DNA of 64,000 nt from NCBI GenBank assembly GCA_016286165.1, contig JAEESE010000001.1, positions 265,485 through 329,484 on the forward strand, given 5' to 3'. Shown here in pieces: positions 1 to 11,300 of this stretch (positions are counted from its first letter, which is position 1; each line of letters starts with the position of its first letter). The stretch comes from Bacteroidaceae bacterium. GTDB lineage: Bacteria > Bacteroidota > Bacteroidia > Bacteroidales > Bacteroidaceae. The position numbers were made by a program, and so were the translations under genes. The notes beneath the pieces are model-generated. The model was not told the origin of the DNA. It did no database searches and saw nothing but the letters and a program-made list of their open reading frames with translations.

Positions 1-751
1 TCAGCGCACTGCCGTTATATACAAGATTATCGTAGAATATAGGATCATTCTTAATAGACAGCGTCTGAGTTGAAAACTCCATCATCATGTAGATGTGAGG
101 GGCAGATACAACTGTGCCTTTGTTCAAGTCGCATGCTGTGCCGTCGCTCCAACAAATAACACCATTACCCCAACCTCCATCAGTTCGGGTCGAGAAGCCA
201 GTGATAATGCGCTTTGAACCACCAAAGGGGTCACTTGCCGAAAAGCCATTACGTTGTTTTGTGTAGTATAAGTAGATGTCGGCACTGGCTGCGCCTCCAC
301 CATCGTTCAAATCGCCATCGAAACCGCTGGTATAGCCAACCTGATAATAAGTCCTGCCCTCTAATGATTGAGAACTCGCTTGCGAAGAGAAAGCACGTAT
401 GTCAGTAACGTAGTCAGTTTCAGGGTTGGCTGTTGAGCTTGTTTTGTATGCCAAGTATATCCAAACCTGACCAGCGCCTTCATTGAGGTCTTGATTAACA
501 ATTGTCCACCCCTTATCTCTATATTCATCTTTTAAATTTTGTATATTACTTTCCCCTTTACATCCAAGGATAATGAGGTCGGTGATGCCATCTGCGGCCG
601 TAACCACAGGTGCAGCCGAGAAGAGCATGACGAGCATGAGGAGTAGTTTCCTCATACTTGCGTTGTGCCTTAGCAACCCCAGCCATCGGTTGTGTTGCCA
701 TCGCCCTTGTCCTGCGCTTGCAGGAGGCGGAATTTGCTTCTTACTTTCCAT
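1..751 (-). CDS. Giant secreted surface protein C, N-terminal 250 residues (runs off left edge)
   Basis: Reading the minus strand from the ATG at 751 gives an open frame with no stop up to base 2, so the gene continues beyond the window. The first 30 residues are a polar leader (MESKKQIPPPASAGQGRWQH), followed by a hydrophobic export segment (RKLLLMLVMLFSAAPVVTA) and the mature start ADGITDL. The layout matches giant A residue for residue over long stretches. Three internal repeats follow: the first contains DLNEGAGQVWIYLAY, the second DLNDGGGAASADIYLYY, and the third a weaker CDLNKGTVVSAPHIYM. This three-fold pattern is what a beta-prism (MABP-like) fold would show; that assignment is inference. 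A 64-aa membrane peptide gene lies 196 bases upstream, as it does for giant A. Function is unknown; a secreted cell-surface adhesin or lectin is the simplest guess. Confidence 0.85.
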   Translation of the reverse strand, partial: MESKKQIPPPASAGQGRWQHNRWLGLLRHNASMRKLLLMLVMLFSAAPVVTAADGITDLIILGCKGESNIQNLKDEYRDKGWTIVNQDLNEGAGQVWIYLAYKTSSTANPETDYVTDIRAFSSQASSQSLEGRTYYQVGYTSGFDGDLNDGGGAASADIYLYYTKQRNGFSASDPFGGSKRIITGFSTRTDGGWGNGVICWSDGTACDLNKGTVVSAPHIYMMMEFSTQTLSIKNDPIFYDNLVYNGSAL

Positions 752-947
752 AAAGCTTAAATTCTTTTTGGTTAAAAATAAGTTTATTGAATGATAAATA
801 ACATAGTTGTTGAGTTACTCTCGTGTATGAAACACCAAATAATAGTTCTTCAGTGGCAGCTGCCACCTTCGTTTTGTTGAGTTGAAGTTATGTTCCATAG
901 GCACAAAGTTTTTAAGGGGTGAGTAATATGGTTTGTTTCTAAATGAA

Positions 948-1142
948 TCATGAAGCAGCACGTTTCAACCTGCTCCGCAATTCGTCGCGTAGCAGGATGT
1001 TCTCTCGCATCTCCCGGATGATGGCCTCGTTCTTGTCGTCGATCTTGCTCTGGTTGTTGAGTATGTAGCCAATGAGCACGACAACGAGCACCACCAGCAA
1101 GGCGATGATAACGATGAGTAAGGTGTAGAGATCGTTGTGCAT
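948..1142 (-). CDS. 64-aa single-span membrane peptide, copy 1
   Basis: Begins MHNDLYTLLIVIIALLVV. A single strongly hydrophobic helix covers residues 7-29, followed by a charged, probably helical tail (SKIDDKNEAIIREMREN) ending in RLKRAAS. The start at 1142 is chosen over an upstream in-frame codon because it lies just after a TAnnTTTG promoter and because the paralogue at 12074-12268 starts at the same place and is about 85% identical. It sits directly upstream of giant C, as its twin does upstream of giant A, so a role with those proteins (export helper, anchor or regulator) is plausible. No known family is recognised. Conservation of the frame in both copies argues that it is a real gene. 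Confidence 0.75.
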   Translation of the reverse strand: MHNDLYTLLIVIIALLVVLVVVLIGYILNNQSKIDDKNEAIIREMRENILLRDELRSRLKRAAS

Positions 1143-1161
1143 TTCTTTTTGAATTCTGCTG

Positions 1162-1193
1162 CAAATATAATATAAATTGATATATATGTGCAA
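1162..1193 (-). promoter_or_regulatory. Bacteroidetes-type promoter for the 64-aa peptide and giant C
   Basis: On the minus strand TTG (1193-1191) is followed after 21 nt by TATATTTG (1169-1162), matching the TTG / 19-21 nt / TAnnTTTG consensus of the Bacteroidetes primary sigma factor. Transcription should start about 1155, shortly before the ATG at 1142. The duplicated junction at 12.3 kb has the same arrangement. Confidence 0.7.
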
Positions 1194-1271
1194 TAATTTA
1201 GACGAATTCACGTATGATTTTAGACAAATTCGCGGAAAAAAACGATTTCGCGAGCCGCTTACAATAAAGCA

Positions 1272-1311
1272 AACACGCCTGTTCAAGGATTCAACCCTGA
1301 GCAGGCATGTT
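1272..1311 (-). terminator. Stem-loop terminator after the 320-aa gene
   Basis: Inverted repeat AACACGCCTG / CAGGCATGTT (one G-T pair) with an inner CAGGGTTGAATCCTTG-like hairpin, 55 bases past the stop of the 320-aa gene and followed by TTTGCTTTATTG on the minus strand. The T-tract is interrupted. The same structure is present at 12399-12438. Confidence 0.6.
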
Positions 1312-1365
1312 AAGTCTGGTGTTAGTCATCCTGAGGCCGAAACCTCTGGACGCTAATCATTGTTC

Positions 1366-2328
1366 TCACTTAATGACAATCTTCTTGCCGTCGCGGATAT
1401 AAATACCCTTTCTCTTAGCACTATCACTTCTGATTTCGCGGCCTTGCAAATCATAGGTCGTAGCAACCTTTTCAGATTTGACGGTGCGAATAGCATCGTA
1501 TAGGTCGGTGAGCGGATAACCCTCGACGCCGTCAGCTGGATTGGCGATATAAGCTGTGTTAGGGGGCAACTCAGTTCCGGTGTTGCGCCAGAAACCAGGT
1601 GTCTCTCCATCCTCGCCTCCGAGCCCCAATACTAGCACGCTACCTTCGTCAATTATGTCGACTTCATCGGTGCCTGCGAGGAGGTTTTTCGAGGGCTCGT
1701 TGGCATCAGCTACCCGTGAAAGCCATTCGAAACTTTCAGTGCCGTCGGTTTGTATGATTACCGGCGTGTTTGCGGGCAGTATGTTGCCTTCGATTTTCTC
1801 CAGTTGCAGCTTGTCATCGACGATGTTGGTTACCACGTATGCTGTAACTCCATCAGGAATCTCAGCGTTGAAGGGCACATAAGTCGTTCCCCACCCGTCG
1901 GTATCAGTAGTGGTGTAGACCGGTCCCGGCAAGTCAATGTAGTAAGGCTGCTGAGGTGTGCCAATGATATCGTTGACTTTGTAGGTGAGCCCTTGGTCTA
2001 CTTCAATCAAGCGCCCTTTGGTGAAGACCTTGAAGTGAAGCTGTTCACCGTTGGTGTCGCCGAAAACATTGATTGAGAAGATGTTTCTCTTGCCGTTTTG
2101 GTCGAAGGGCGTGTCCTTACCGCGAATCTCATCGTCCTGATATACGGCTATGACGGTTTCGTTGCCGAGGATGGCTCCTCCCATTCGAACCTTACCGATG
2201 ATGGTCATGCTCTCAGCGTACTTCGAGTCGTTGACCTCGGGGAAGGAATCACCGCTCTGTGCCCTTGCCGTGGCACTCCCCATGATGAGGAGTGCCAACA
2301 GGGCATTGAATCTATAGAACGTTTTCAT
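1366..2328 (-). CDS. 320-aa secreted satellite protein with sorting-type C-terminus
   Basis: Starts MKTFYRFNALLALLIMGSATARAQ, a clear signal peptide. The ATG at 2328 is chosen because upstream in-frame sequence is the antisense shadow of giant A. The N-terminal mature half (ESMTIIGKVRMGGA... QDDEIRG) matches a module near the C-terminus of giants A and B (ESMNVIATLEISG... VDDECRG), so this is a stand-alone copy of that module. The C-terminus YDLQGREIRSD...KGIYIRDGKK is a Bacteroidales variant of the type IX-like sorting motif. The gene starts 13 bases after the stop of giant A and is very likely co-transcribed with it; a terminator follows. Function is unknown. It may be a surface partner of giant A or a fragment left from an older giant gene that still carries its own signal peptide. 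Confidence 0.85.
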   Translation of the reverse strand: MKTFYRFNALLALLIMGSATARAQSGDSFPEVNDSKYAESMTIIGKVRMGGAILGNETVIAVYQDDEIRGKDTPFDQNGKRNIFSINVFGDTNGEQLHFKVFTKGRLIEVDQGLTYKVNDIIGTPQQPYYIDLPGPVYTTTDTDGWGTTYVPFNAEIPDGVTAYVVTNIVDDKLQLEKIEGNILPANTPVIIQTDGTESFEWLSRVADANEPSKNLLAGTDEVDIIDEGSVLVLGLGGEDGETPGFWRNTGTELPPNTAYIANPADGVEGYPLTDLYDAIRTVKSEKVATTYDLQGREIRSDSAKRKGIYIRDGKKIVIK

Positions 2329-2341
2329 AGGTCGAGAGTTT

Positions 2342-5300
2342 TTACTTCTTAACTTGTTTCTTACCATTGACGATGTAGACACCGCGGCGTAGCTGAGTCT
2401 TGCTCCACTCGCTGTTAAGCTTGCGGCCGCTGAGGTCGTAGATAGTTTCAGCATCCTGTCCGGCCATGATACCATCGACGGCGGTAGCGTTGCCGATGTT
2501 GATGAGCAACGGGTTACGCGGTGCACCGTATACGGCATCCGGCTGATAGGTTACAGTCTCGCCAGCGCGGTAGAGCTGTCCGTCGCGTGCGACGTAGAAG
2601 TCAAGTGTCACCTCATTGTCATCGCCAGGAACGGTGATGTAAACCATACCATTGTTGTCGGTGAATACAGCCTCGCGGCATTCCGTGCCGGCGAATACGC
2701 CAAGCTCGACATTAGCTGCGGGCAGGCTGCCGTCAACGACCTTGGCGATGAGTACCATATTGGTCGGGTAGAGGCTGTAGTCGATGGCCTTGAAGCGCGT
2801 GTCTACAGTAGGAGCGTCGTTGATGCGCAAAGGAGCGGTACGTGGACCTGACGAAGCGGTGATGCTCGGGTACGAGAACTTGCGCTCGGAGCTTGCGGCA
2901 CTCTTGATCTTGTAGCCTTGTCCAGGCGTCAGCTGACGGAGCGAGCCAATCCATTCGAACTCGTCGAAGTAAGCTACGCCCTTCTGGCCCTTGATCATGT
3001 CGCCGTCGACGGGTTGCAGGTCAGCCAAGGCATCGCCCAGACTCATCACAGAGAGAGAGTTGAAGGCTACCCAGTTCCATCCTTCGCCTACGGTGATAGG
3101 CTCGTCGGCAGGATTGATACGTACGCCATTTACTCCGAGCGAGAGAGCCTCGTCGGTCTTCACGGCATACATCTCGGTGTTGTTCATCTCTGTCAGGCGT
3201 CCGAACCAACCGTCGGTCGGATCGTAGCTTGATGAGTTCTTCTTGTCCTTGATAAAGGTCACGGCACCATTAGCCTTGGCAAAGACGGTCTCAGGCGAGA
3301 AGGGACTGGGCTTGACTGCGAACGACATCCAGTTCCATCCCTTGTTCAGGTTAATGAGCTGTTCGATATCGTCGGTCGAAGTCAGCAGCACGGGCGTTGC
3401 ATAGCGTCCGATGAACGAGTTGGCTTCGAAGCTTATGCTCTTGCCGCCGTCGGGTGTAGTGATATTGACCACGGGATAGATGACGCCGGTCGATGAGTCG
3501 TAGGCCTTGAACTGTATGTTCTTGCCTGCTTCGTCAAGGTTGCCGTAGATGTCCATTGTGACATAGTAGGTATCGTAGCGCGGCTCATATACGGGCTTAG
3601 CCACACCGCGGCATTCGTCGTCTACGAAGGCTGCTACCATGTCGTCGGTATCTTCGCTCAGTACACCTGATATCTCAAGTGTGGCGATTACGTTCATGCT
3701 CTCCTCGTAGTCGTTAGCATCAACAGCCCAGAGAGGCTCGTCGCCAACGACCTTGACGTTGATGGTAAGCGGGGTCTCAATACCATTGTTGCCGGTGAGA
3801 TAGATGGTCTCCTCATAGTCGCCTATAGGCGTTGCCTCGGCCACGGTGAAGATGACGGTAGTTTCCTGCAGCGGGTTGGTTGAGCCTTCCACTATGTCGG
3901 CGGTGAGCCATGCGGGCATGCCGCTGAGCGACCACATCTGCTGCTTGCCACTCTTGTTGACGACTGTAGCTGCGATATCAGCGCTTGAGGTTACGTCAAC
4001 GATGCAATCCAATGCGCCTTCTGCCCATTCCAACTCGTTCTGGTTGACGAATGCCGACCAGAGCGTAGGTTCTGAGAAGTTGCCATTAGCATCGCGTACG
4101 TTCTTCACAACGAAGTTCAATGTGCAACCATCGATGATGGCGGGATCTTCGTCAAGCTCTATCACAATCTTCGTGTCGGAAGCTGTGTAGTTGAAGCTTA
4201 CGTTTGTCTCCGTAGGCTTGGTGCGGAGAGCAGGAGCCTCGTCAACATAGCTGATAGATGAAGCTTGTGAGCTGAGCGTTGTGATCTTGGCCTCCTTATT
4301 CTTACCGGTAAGATCTGTTGGTAGGCCTTCAGTGATAACCTGGTCGCCGCTGACGAGTCTCTTCTTCTCGAATGGGAAGTAGAGCATGAGGCCGGCTTCC
4401 TTGCCAGTCAGACGTACCTTGCGGTTGTTAGCCAGCTGAGTAGCGTTCATCGAGGCATTCCAGATGCGAAGCTCATCAATCTGTCCCTTGAATGCACGAT
4501 CGTAGCTGTAGTCGGCACCTGAGCTGATGCTGTTGCGACGTACACCCATGAACAAATTGTCGGTATTGATACCACCAACCTTGGCAGCAGTGGTTGTCAG
4601 TACGCGTGCTCCGTCCACATAAACTGCAGCAGCTCCCTGGCGCAGCACGTTGAGTGCGATATGGTGCCATGCGTTATCAGTCAGCGAAGCACTGTTTGTT
4701 GCGAGCACTGTGCCTTCGGCTTCATTGTAGGCGCCCTTGCCTGTCAGCTGTAGCTGTCCGTCGGCATTTGTCCAAAGCGAAACCTCGCCCATTTGTAGGA
4801 GCTGTGCCTCGCCTGACTGTATGTCGCCGCGCATCCAGAACTCGATAGCATAGTCGTCGGCTTCCTGAACAGGCAGGTCGCCTGCAGCTACGCTCATGTA
4901 CTTGGTACCATCAAGGTTGATAGCCTTGTTCTCGTTGTTCAGATACCATGTTTCATCCGACATCGTCATGTGGCGGTTGCGGGCATAGTCACGGATGGTA
5001 GTGCCTTCACCTTCGTTCATCTTCCAGTAACCGATGAGGTGACGGGTCGATGGGTTCTTGCTCTTCGAGCGGTTCAGCAGGGCAGTGGTGATGTTGTGTG
5101 CTTCATCCCAGAGCAGCAGCTCGTGGATAGCACCCTTCAGATTCTTACCAACTGCGAGCGGACCACTACCTTCATAGGTGACCACATCTTTATCGAAGAA
5201 GAGGTCGATGGTCTTGTCATCAGTAGCAACTGAAGCGCTGAGCTTGCCGCCTGTCTCGCCAGCCTTGTAGCTCATTGCCAGGAAGGCCCACTTGTTAGTA

Positions 5301-8300
5301 GGAATTGCATCTGTCGAGGTGTAGGTGTTACCTGCGATATCGACAACCAGTTTACCTGCGGCATCAGTGCCTACGGTGAACTTGGTAGCGCCGTTACCGT
5401 GGCTCAGGATGGTGCCTGCGCCTTCGATGTTCACCCACATGTCAGTGGAGAAGTCCTTATTGGCCAGTGTGATGGTTGCTTCGGTCGAAGCTGTGCCCTC
5501 GGTGTCTTGCATCGAGAGAGCTGTTTCGTGGTCGATGGCAGCACCGTTCAGGACGCCCGTTACCTCGAAGTTGGCATCCTTGGTCAGTAAGCCCTTCACG
5601 AACGCCTCGTTGAATGTTATGCTCAGTTCATCGCCAATGTCGAGGATGCCGTCGGCGGGCTCAGGCTGTCCGAGCGGACGCGGACGCATCACATCTTTCA
5701 CAAATGCAAGCTCCTTACTGGTGTTGTAAACTTCTTCTGTACCGTAGTCACTCACGGAAATTACGCGGAACAGGTAGTCGCCGTCGGGATAGTCGCTCAT
5801 GTCGAGCGGGTACGCAATCTTCGAACCTGTAGCCGGCAACGCCTCTTGGGTGGTTGATGTTACTTCGGCTGGATTAAGCATGTACTCATGGAGCAGCATC
5901 CAATCGGTAGCACCCGGCTTCTTGTACTGTAGGCGGAAGGCCTTCAGTCCGCGATAGCTGCGGTCGAAGTTCGAGAAGGTCAGTGTCAGGTCGGAGGTCG
6001 TTTCCGAGTTAATTGTAGTCTTCGACAGTGCGAGGTCAACAGGTGATGATGACGGAACGAAGTAAGCTGAGATAAAGATTGTGTCAGCAATTTCCTCAGG
6101 CTGCGACTCTGATGCAAATACAATACCGATTTCCTCGTATTCGAGAACGCTCGTATTGGTCTGACGGAGTTGCAAAGCCTTGGTCAGCGACTGGTTGCCG
6201 GGTACCTTGATAAGGCGACCGCCGGTAAGAACCTTGCCGTCGATTGAGAGCTGAGCACCGTTGGGATTGGTCTCGTCGAGCACGAAGAGGGTATAGGTTA
6301 CGTCAGCACCGATTTCAGACGCATTGCCAAGATGTATGGTGTAGTTGGCAGCGCCGCCCGTAGGTACGTCGTTGACGATTGGTTCCTCGACATCAATCTG
6401 TGGAACTTCAATCTGCATTGTAGCTTCCATGATAACTGTTCCAGGCTCGTAGTACTGTGTTACTACCTCGCCCTCGTACGGGTTACTGGTCTGTCCGCCG
6501 CGTGTGCGGAAGATAGGACCGTAAGCGTCGAATTGGTAGATATCTACGGAAAGGGCATCGTCGGCGTCTTCCTCAGCCAGGGTGTAGCTGAACGAGGTCG
6601 TTGTTGCATTTTCTTCTTCGTCAGTCTCATGACGTCCGCCAGTCGTTTCGTCTTCGATGGTGCAGTCAATACCGAACTTGTTGATCTCGAAGCCGAAGCT
6701 GTTCTCAACAACGAGTCCAGCTGATACGGTCCAGTCCCAAGTGGTCGTCTTGCTGCTCTCGACCTCTGTAGATGAGGAGATTGAAGTACCGCCGTCGAAC
6801 GAGATGTTGCTGTCGACAAGGTATTGTTTGCCACCCTTGTAGGCTTCAACCTTTGCAGAGTCGTTGATGGCGAGATATTTCTTCCAGTTCTCTATCTGAC
6901 TGGTCAGCCATTTCACAGAGTCTTCGTAGTGCTTGCCCGGTTCTATCTTGGCAGGGGGATAAGCTGTGTAGGTGCCGGGCTTACCGAAGTTCTCGTCATC
7001 CTCCGACAGGGTCGTGTAGTAAACTACGAAGTTGTTGGGGTTCTTGTACGAGTCGATGGTAGCCTGATCCTTGGTCTTCAGCAGATTTCTGCGAAGCAGT
7101 TCGAAGTTGGGGAACAGCGTGTTCTCAATGTAGTGCTGAGTGTAGCTGAACATGGTCTTGAAGTCGATACCAGTCGAGATGATGTCCTGAACGCCCAGTT
7201 CCACTTCATTTCCTGAGGTACGTCTGAAGCCTAGGTCGCGTGCATTACCGAAGATAATATTCGTAGATGTGCCGATATATACGTCGCCGTCGGCACCCAC
7301 GAAGTCAGGTGAGTCGGAAGTGCTGATAGCAGTTGTCACCGTGGTTGTGGTGCTAGTGGTGGTTGAGTTCTCACCCGAGGATTCCATCTTGGCGCCTAGG
7401 GTGAGGTCGTCCTTAGCCTCGGCCTCGGTGATGGTGCCTACACCTGGCGTACCTACGATAGTCATTGCCTTGAAGCCGAACTTATGCTCGAACTTCACAC
7501 CTGCGTTCTCGGTAAAGGTGTTACCGCGCAGTTTCGATGTGGTGGTGCTGCTACCCGTGCTCCACTCAGCTGATGATGCTGATCCTGGAGGATCTCGGAG
7601 AATCATGAGCAGCTTGTCGGGACCTGCTGTCACGAAGTTGTTGCCTGTGGGCAGGTCGCCGAGGATGATACCCGTCATGCCGTTGCCGTCCCAGTCGATG
7701 GGAGCTCCGTTGATGAAGTACGACATGTTGATCGTACGCTTGTACGGCTCAATGATGTTTGGCAAACCGGCTTTCCACTTGTAGGTGGCGCAGCCCAGGC
7801 TGTCGAGTTGCAGCTGATTGGGCTTCAAGTCTGCAAGCTGTCCGGCTTTCACTTCCTGTCCGTCAACTGTGCCGTCCTCAACATAGATCGCCTGGTCGGC
7901 AGAGAGTGCATTGTTGATAGTTACGACGACTCCGTCCAGAGGCACTTCAAAGTCCTCGCCAGTGTCGGCGTTAGTATAATTCTCGTAGCCCTTGAGTTTG
8001 AAGGTGTACTGATCCTCCATCACGAAGATCGGGGAATCGTAGTATTTGTAAGTTACCTTACCGTCTTTGACGCTGTATATGTCGTTGATGGTCAGCTCAC
8101 CTTGTTCATCTTTAATCTTATAGCTATTGATACCGAAGGAGCCGTCCTCGCGACCTTCTTGCTTGACGGTGAAAGTTGGTTTGCTGTGGTAGGTCTGCTT
8201 CAAACTGGTGTTGTATTTGTAGAGCTCGTAGTCGCCGTCGTCGTTGTAGAGCGTATCGGCCCATTCATAGTTCGGGTTGCTGAGGTCTACTTGCGGGAGC

Positions 8301-11300
8301 GATTCAAACTTGATCTCATCATTTTTGATTACCTGCAAGCTACTTATTTCATAAATAATAGGAGGTAGCATTGCTGAGAACTCACCCGTTGCGGGGTCGG
8401 TCTTAATGGTGATCTTCTGGCAATCGGTGAATTTGCCGCCATTACGTACTGACGTGCTGTTGACCAGAGGCGTTGCCGATGCTACGGTTACGTCTTCCGG
8501 ATTCTCCTTTAGTGCGAACGACGTCTCGCCTTTATCCTTAATCACGTTCAAGCGATATTCGTTCTTCGCTGGCATGAGAATCATCTCGGCCTGACCGATG
8601 GTGTTCTTACTCAGACCGAAGCCCAAGTTCTTCCTGCCCTCGATGTCACCGCCGACTACGCGTCCGGTGAAGTTGACCAAGGTCTCATCGTAGAAGTTGA
8701 GGAATTTCACTTCTTCTTTGAAAGTCACGCATGAATCCTGCTCAAACGGATCTTCGGGATAGCGGCCGTTGTCGGCAAACACGTGCCCGTTCTTTGCAAC
8801 CTGGATGAAGTGGTCGCCGATAGGCACGCTGATGGTGTACTCACCCTTGGCATTTGTGGCAATCATTTCGCCGTTGCGAGTGCAGGGCTGTCCGTCGACA
8901 TAGAAGTTGACGCCCTCTACGGGGTAGTCGGTGCCGGCGTAGTAGATGGTGCCGCTAACGGGGAACGACGAGATATCTTCGAAGTCGGTGCCGTTGTGCA
9001 CGAGTGAGTTGTTGCCTACGTAGCGCAGCTGCTGGGTGGGGTTGAACTTGTGGATTCCCAGACGCGGAATGATGGCGTAAGTGGTACCTTCGCCTGTGAA
9101 CGGAATGCCATGGATTATGTAGTTACCATCCTTGTCAGTCCTTGCCTTCAGGGCAAGCTCTGCTGGAGTGTGGGTTGAAGGTTCGACATTGCTTACGACC
9201 TTTCCGTGGTGCTCGTGATAGACCGTACCTTCGCGCGAGTAGTCGAAGAAGCTATACTTCAGGCCTTCGTCGAATGTGAAGTAGGTCTCTAGGTTCTTCT
9301 CGTTGCCCACGAGCAGATGGTCGTAGTTCTCGAGAATCTCATCCTCGCTCAGGCACTTGGTCCAAAGGCGGAAGTCGTCGAAGTAACCCTTGACGAAACC
9401 GATTGAGAACGCGGTCGTTGAGCTGAGGTCTAGATTCAAACCGCCCTCAACCACTACAGTGTCCTTCGCCAGACGTGGGATGCCAGCGCTGTCGGGCTGT
9501 ACCAGATAGCAGATCAGCGTGTTGCCTTTACGCGTGAGAGTAACGTGGTTGTATGCATCCTTTTGCAAGTGCAGGTTAAATGCGCGGTTTTCATTGCCGT
9601 CGCAGAAGAGCAGCTGACCTTGCTTAGAACTGTCGTTTTCATCGAATTTCCACATGCTCAGAGCTACACTTGCCACGCTGCTATTACCCGGACGGAAGCG
9701 TGCGAACCAGCAGTCTTTGTACTCTTCGGGGTTAATCCAAAGCTGGATTGAGAAGTCGCCGTTAGCGAACTTATCCTGGGCGTAGCTGTCCGATGGGTAG
9801 TCCCATGATATGCTCGAACCTCCGGCGGTGAAGTGATATGAGTGGTACTGTGATGCGCTTGCCGACTCGCCCGTTTGCTGAGCTTCAATGGCAACACCTT
9901 CTACCGAGGCACCTGACGAGCCAAAAGTCACGCGGCCGCTGACGGTACCCGTAGTTTGTGCGAAACCAATGTCGGTAAGCGAGCTTTCGATGATCTTTCC
10001 ATCGCCGCATTTCTCACGTACGGTTACGCGATAATCGTAGTAGACGCCCGGCTGAGGAATATCGTCAGTGTAGAACACATATTCGTCAGCGCTCGTCATG
10101 CTTGTGAGCGTAGTCCAGGGCTCACTATCTTGTTCTGCACTGCGGCGTTCGATGATATATGTTCTGGTGTGACTGGAATTGGCCAAGTCGACCTGCCAGT
10201 TCAGCTTTACCATGCCTGGATAGGCACCCTTCGAAGCCTTGACAGACAAAATCTTCGTACCTGTACCGATTGAGATATTGTTCAGAGTCGCTTTATCCTT
10301 GAGTGGATTGTCGCCAATCACACCCACAACCGTATAGTTGTGGGGGCCGCAGGCGGTCAGCGGCTCTTCGGTGCAGTCTACGCCGTCCAGTTTGATGTTT
10401 TGCCGGTTAGTGTGAGCAGTCGTCGAGCGGTGAATCCACTTGTAGTTGACCTGCTCCTCTGACGTAGGTATGATAGTGTCGACAGGCGTTGTCTCGTTGT
10501 CGATATAAACATAGAACTTATGGCCGAGTGCGAGCTTATGCTTATCCGATGTCCAAGATAATGTAATTTGGTGTATATCATTCTTATCGTCATCAAAGTA
10601 TTCAGCCTTCAGACCATTCACAGGCAGGCTTAGTGTGGTCTTAACCGTCACTTCTGCCTTGCAGTTGTCGTTCTTAGTGCTCTCGGGCCATGTGTTCGAC
10701 ACGTAGTAAATGGAATAATTATTGTCGGCATCAGGAACATAGTTCTTGTCGGTGTAGGAATAAGTGTAGTTCGCGTTGGAGTTTGAACTCACCGTTCCTA
10801 GTTTCGACGTGCCGCGATATATAACCCATTTGTAATCTTTGTATCCACCTGGCACGTTTGCAGTCCATTTTATAATCACCTCACCATCGTCGCTGCTATA
10901 CGATTTTGAGGTAATATTCGGCTTGCCATTAGGAGCAATAATCTTCACTTTCTGACTCGCAGTCTTTTCATCACTGTTGTCGGCAAAGACCTGTCCGCTG
11001 GCATTAACACCGTCAAGGCGGTATTTCACAGTGTACTCACCAACATCCTTAGCCGTGGCACTTTCGCTCCAGCTCCCACCGTTTACGCTGTATTTCATCG
11101 TACCGTAGTCAAGTTGTGGTGCTTCTGATACCAAGCTCTGGGCCTGGCCGTTGAAAACAACCTCACTGTAAAAAGTAGGTTCCTTGGTCATTTTCACCTT
11201 CTGAACGGCGAACGTCTGCATTAAGAAGATATTATCGGTTTTAGAGCCGGTACCTAGGTTAAAATTACATGTATTGCCATCAAAGTCCACTATCTTTCCG

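Larger units (their letters stand above)
741..1398. repeat. Segmental duplication, copy 1 (module junction)
   Basis: This stretch is closely similar, base by base, to 11868-12524. Both copies contain, in minus-strand order, the last codons of a sorted secreted protein (the IRDGKKI end), a 10-bp-stem terminator, a TAnnTTTG promoter, the 64-aa membrane peptide gene, a leader of about 195 bp, and the first codons of a giant protein. Boundaries were judged by eye and are approximate. Confidence 0.85.
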
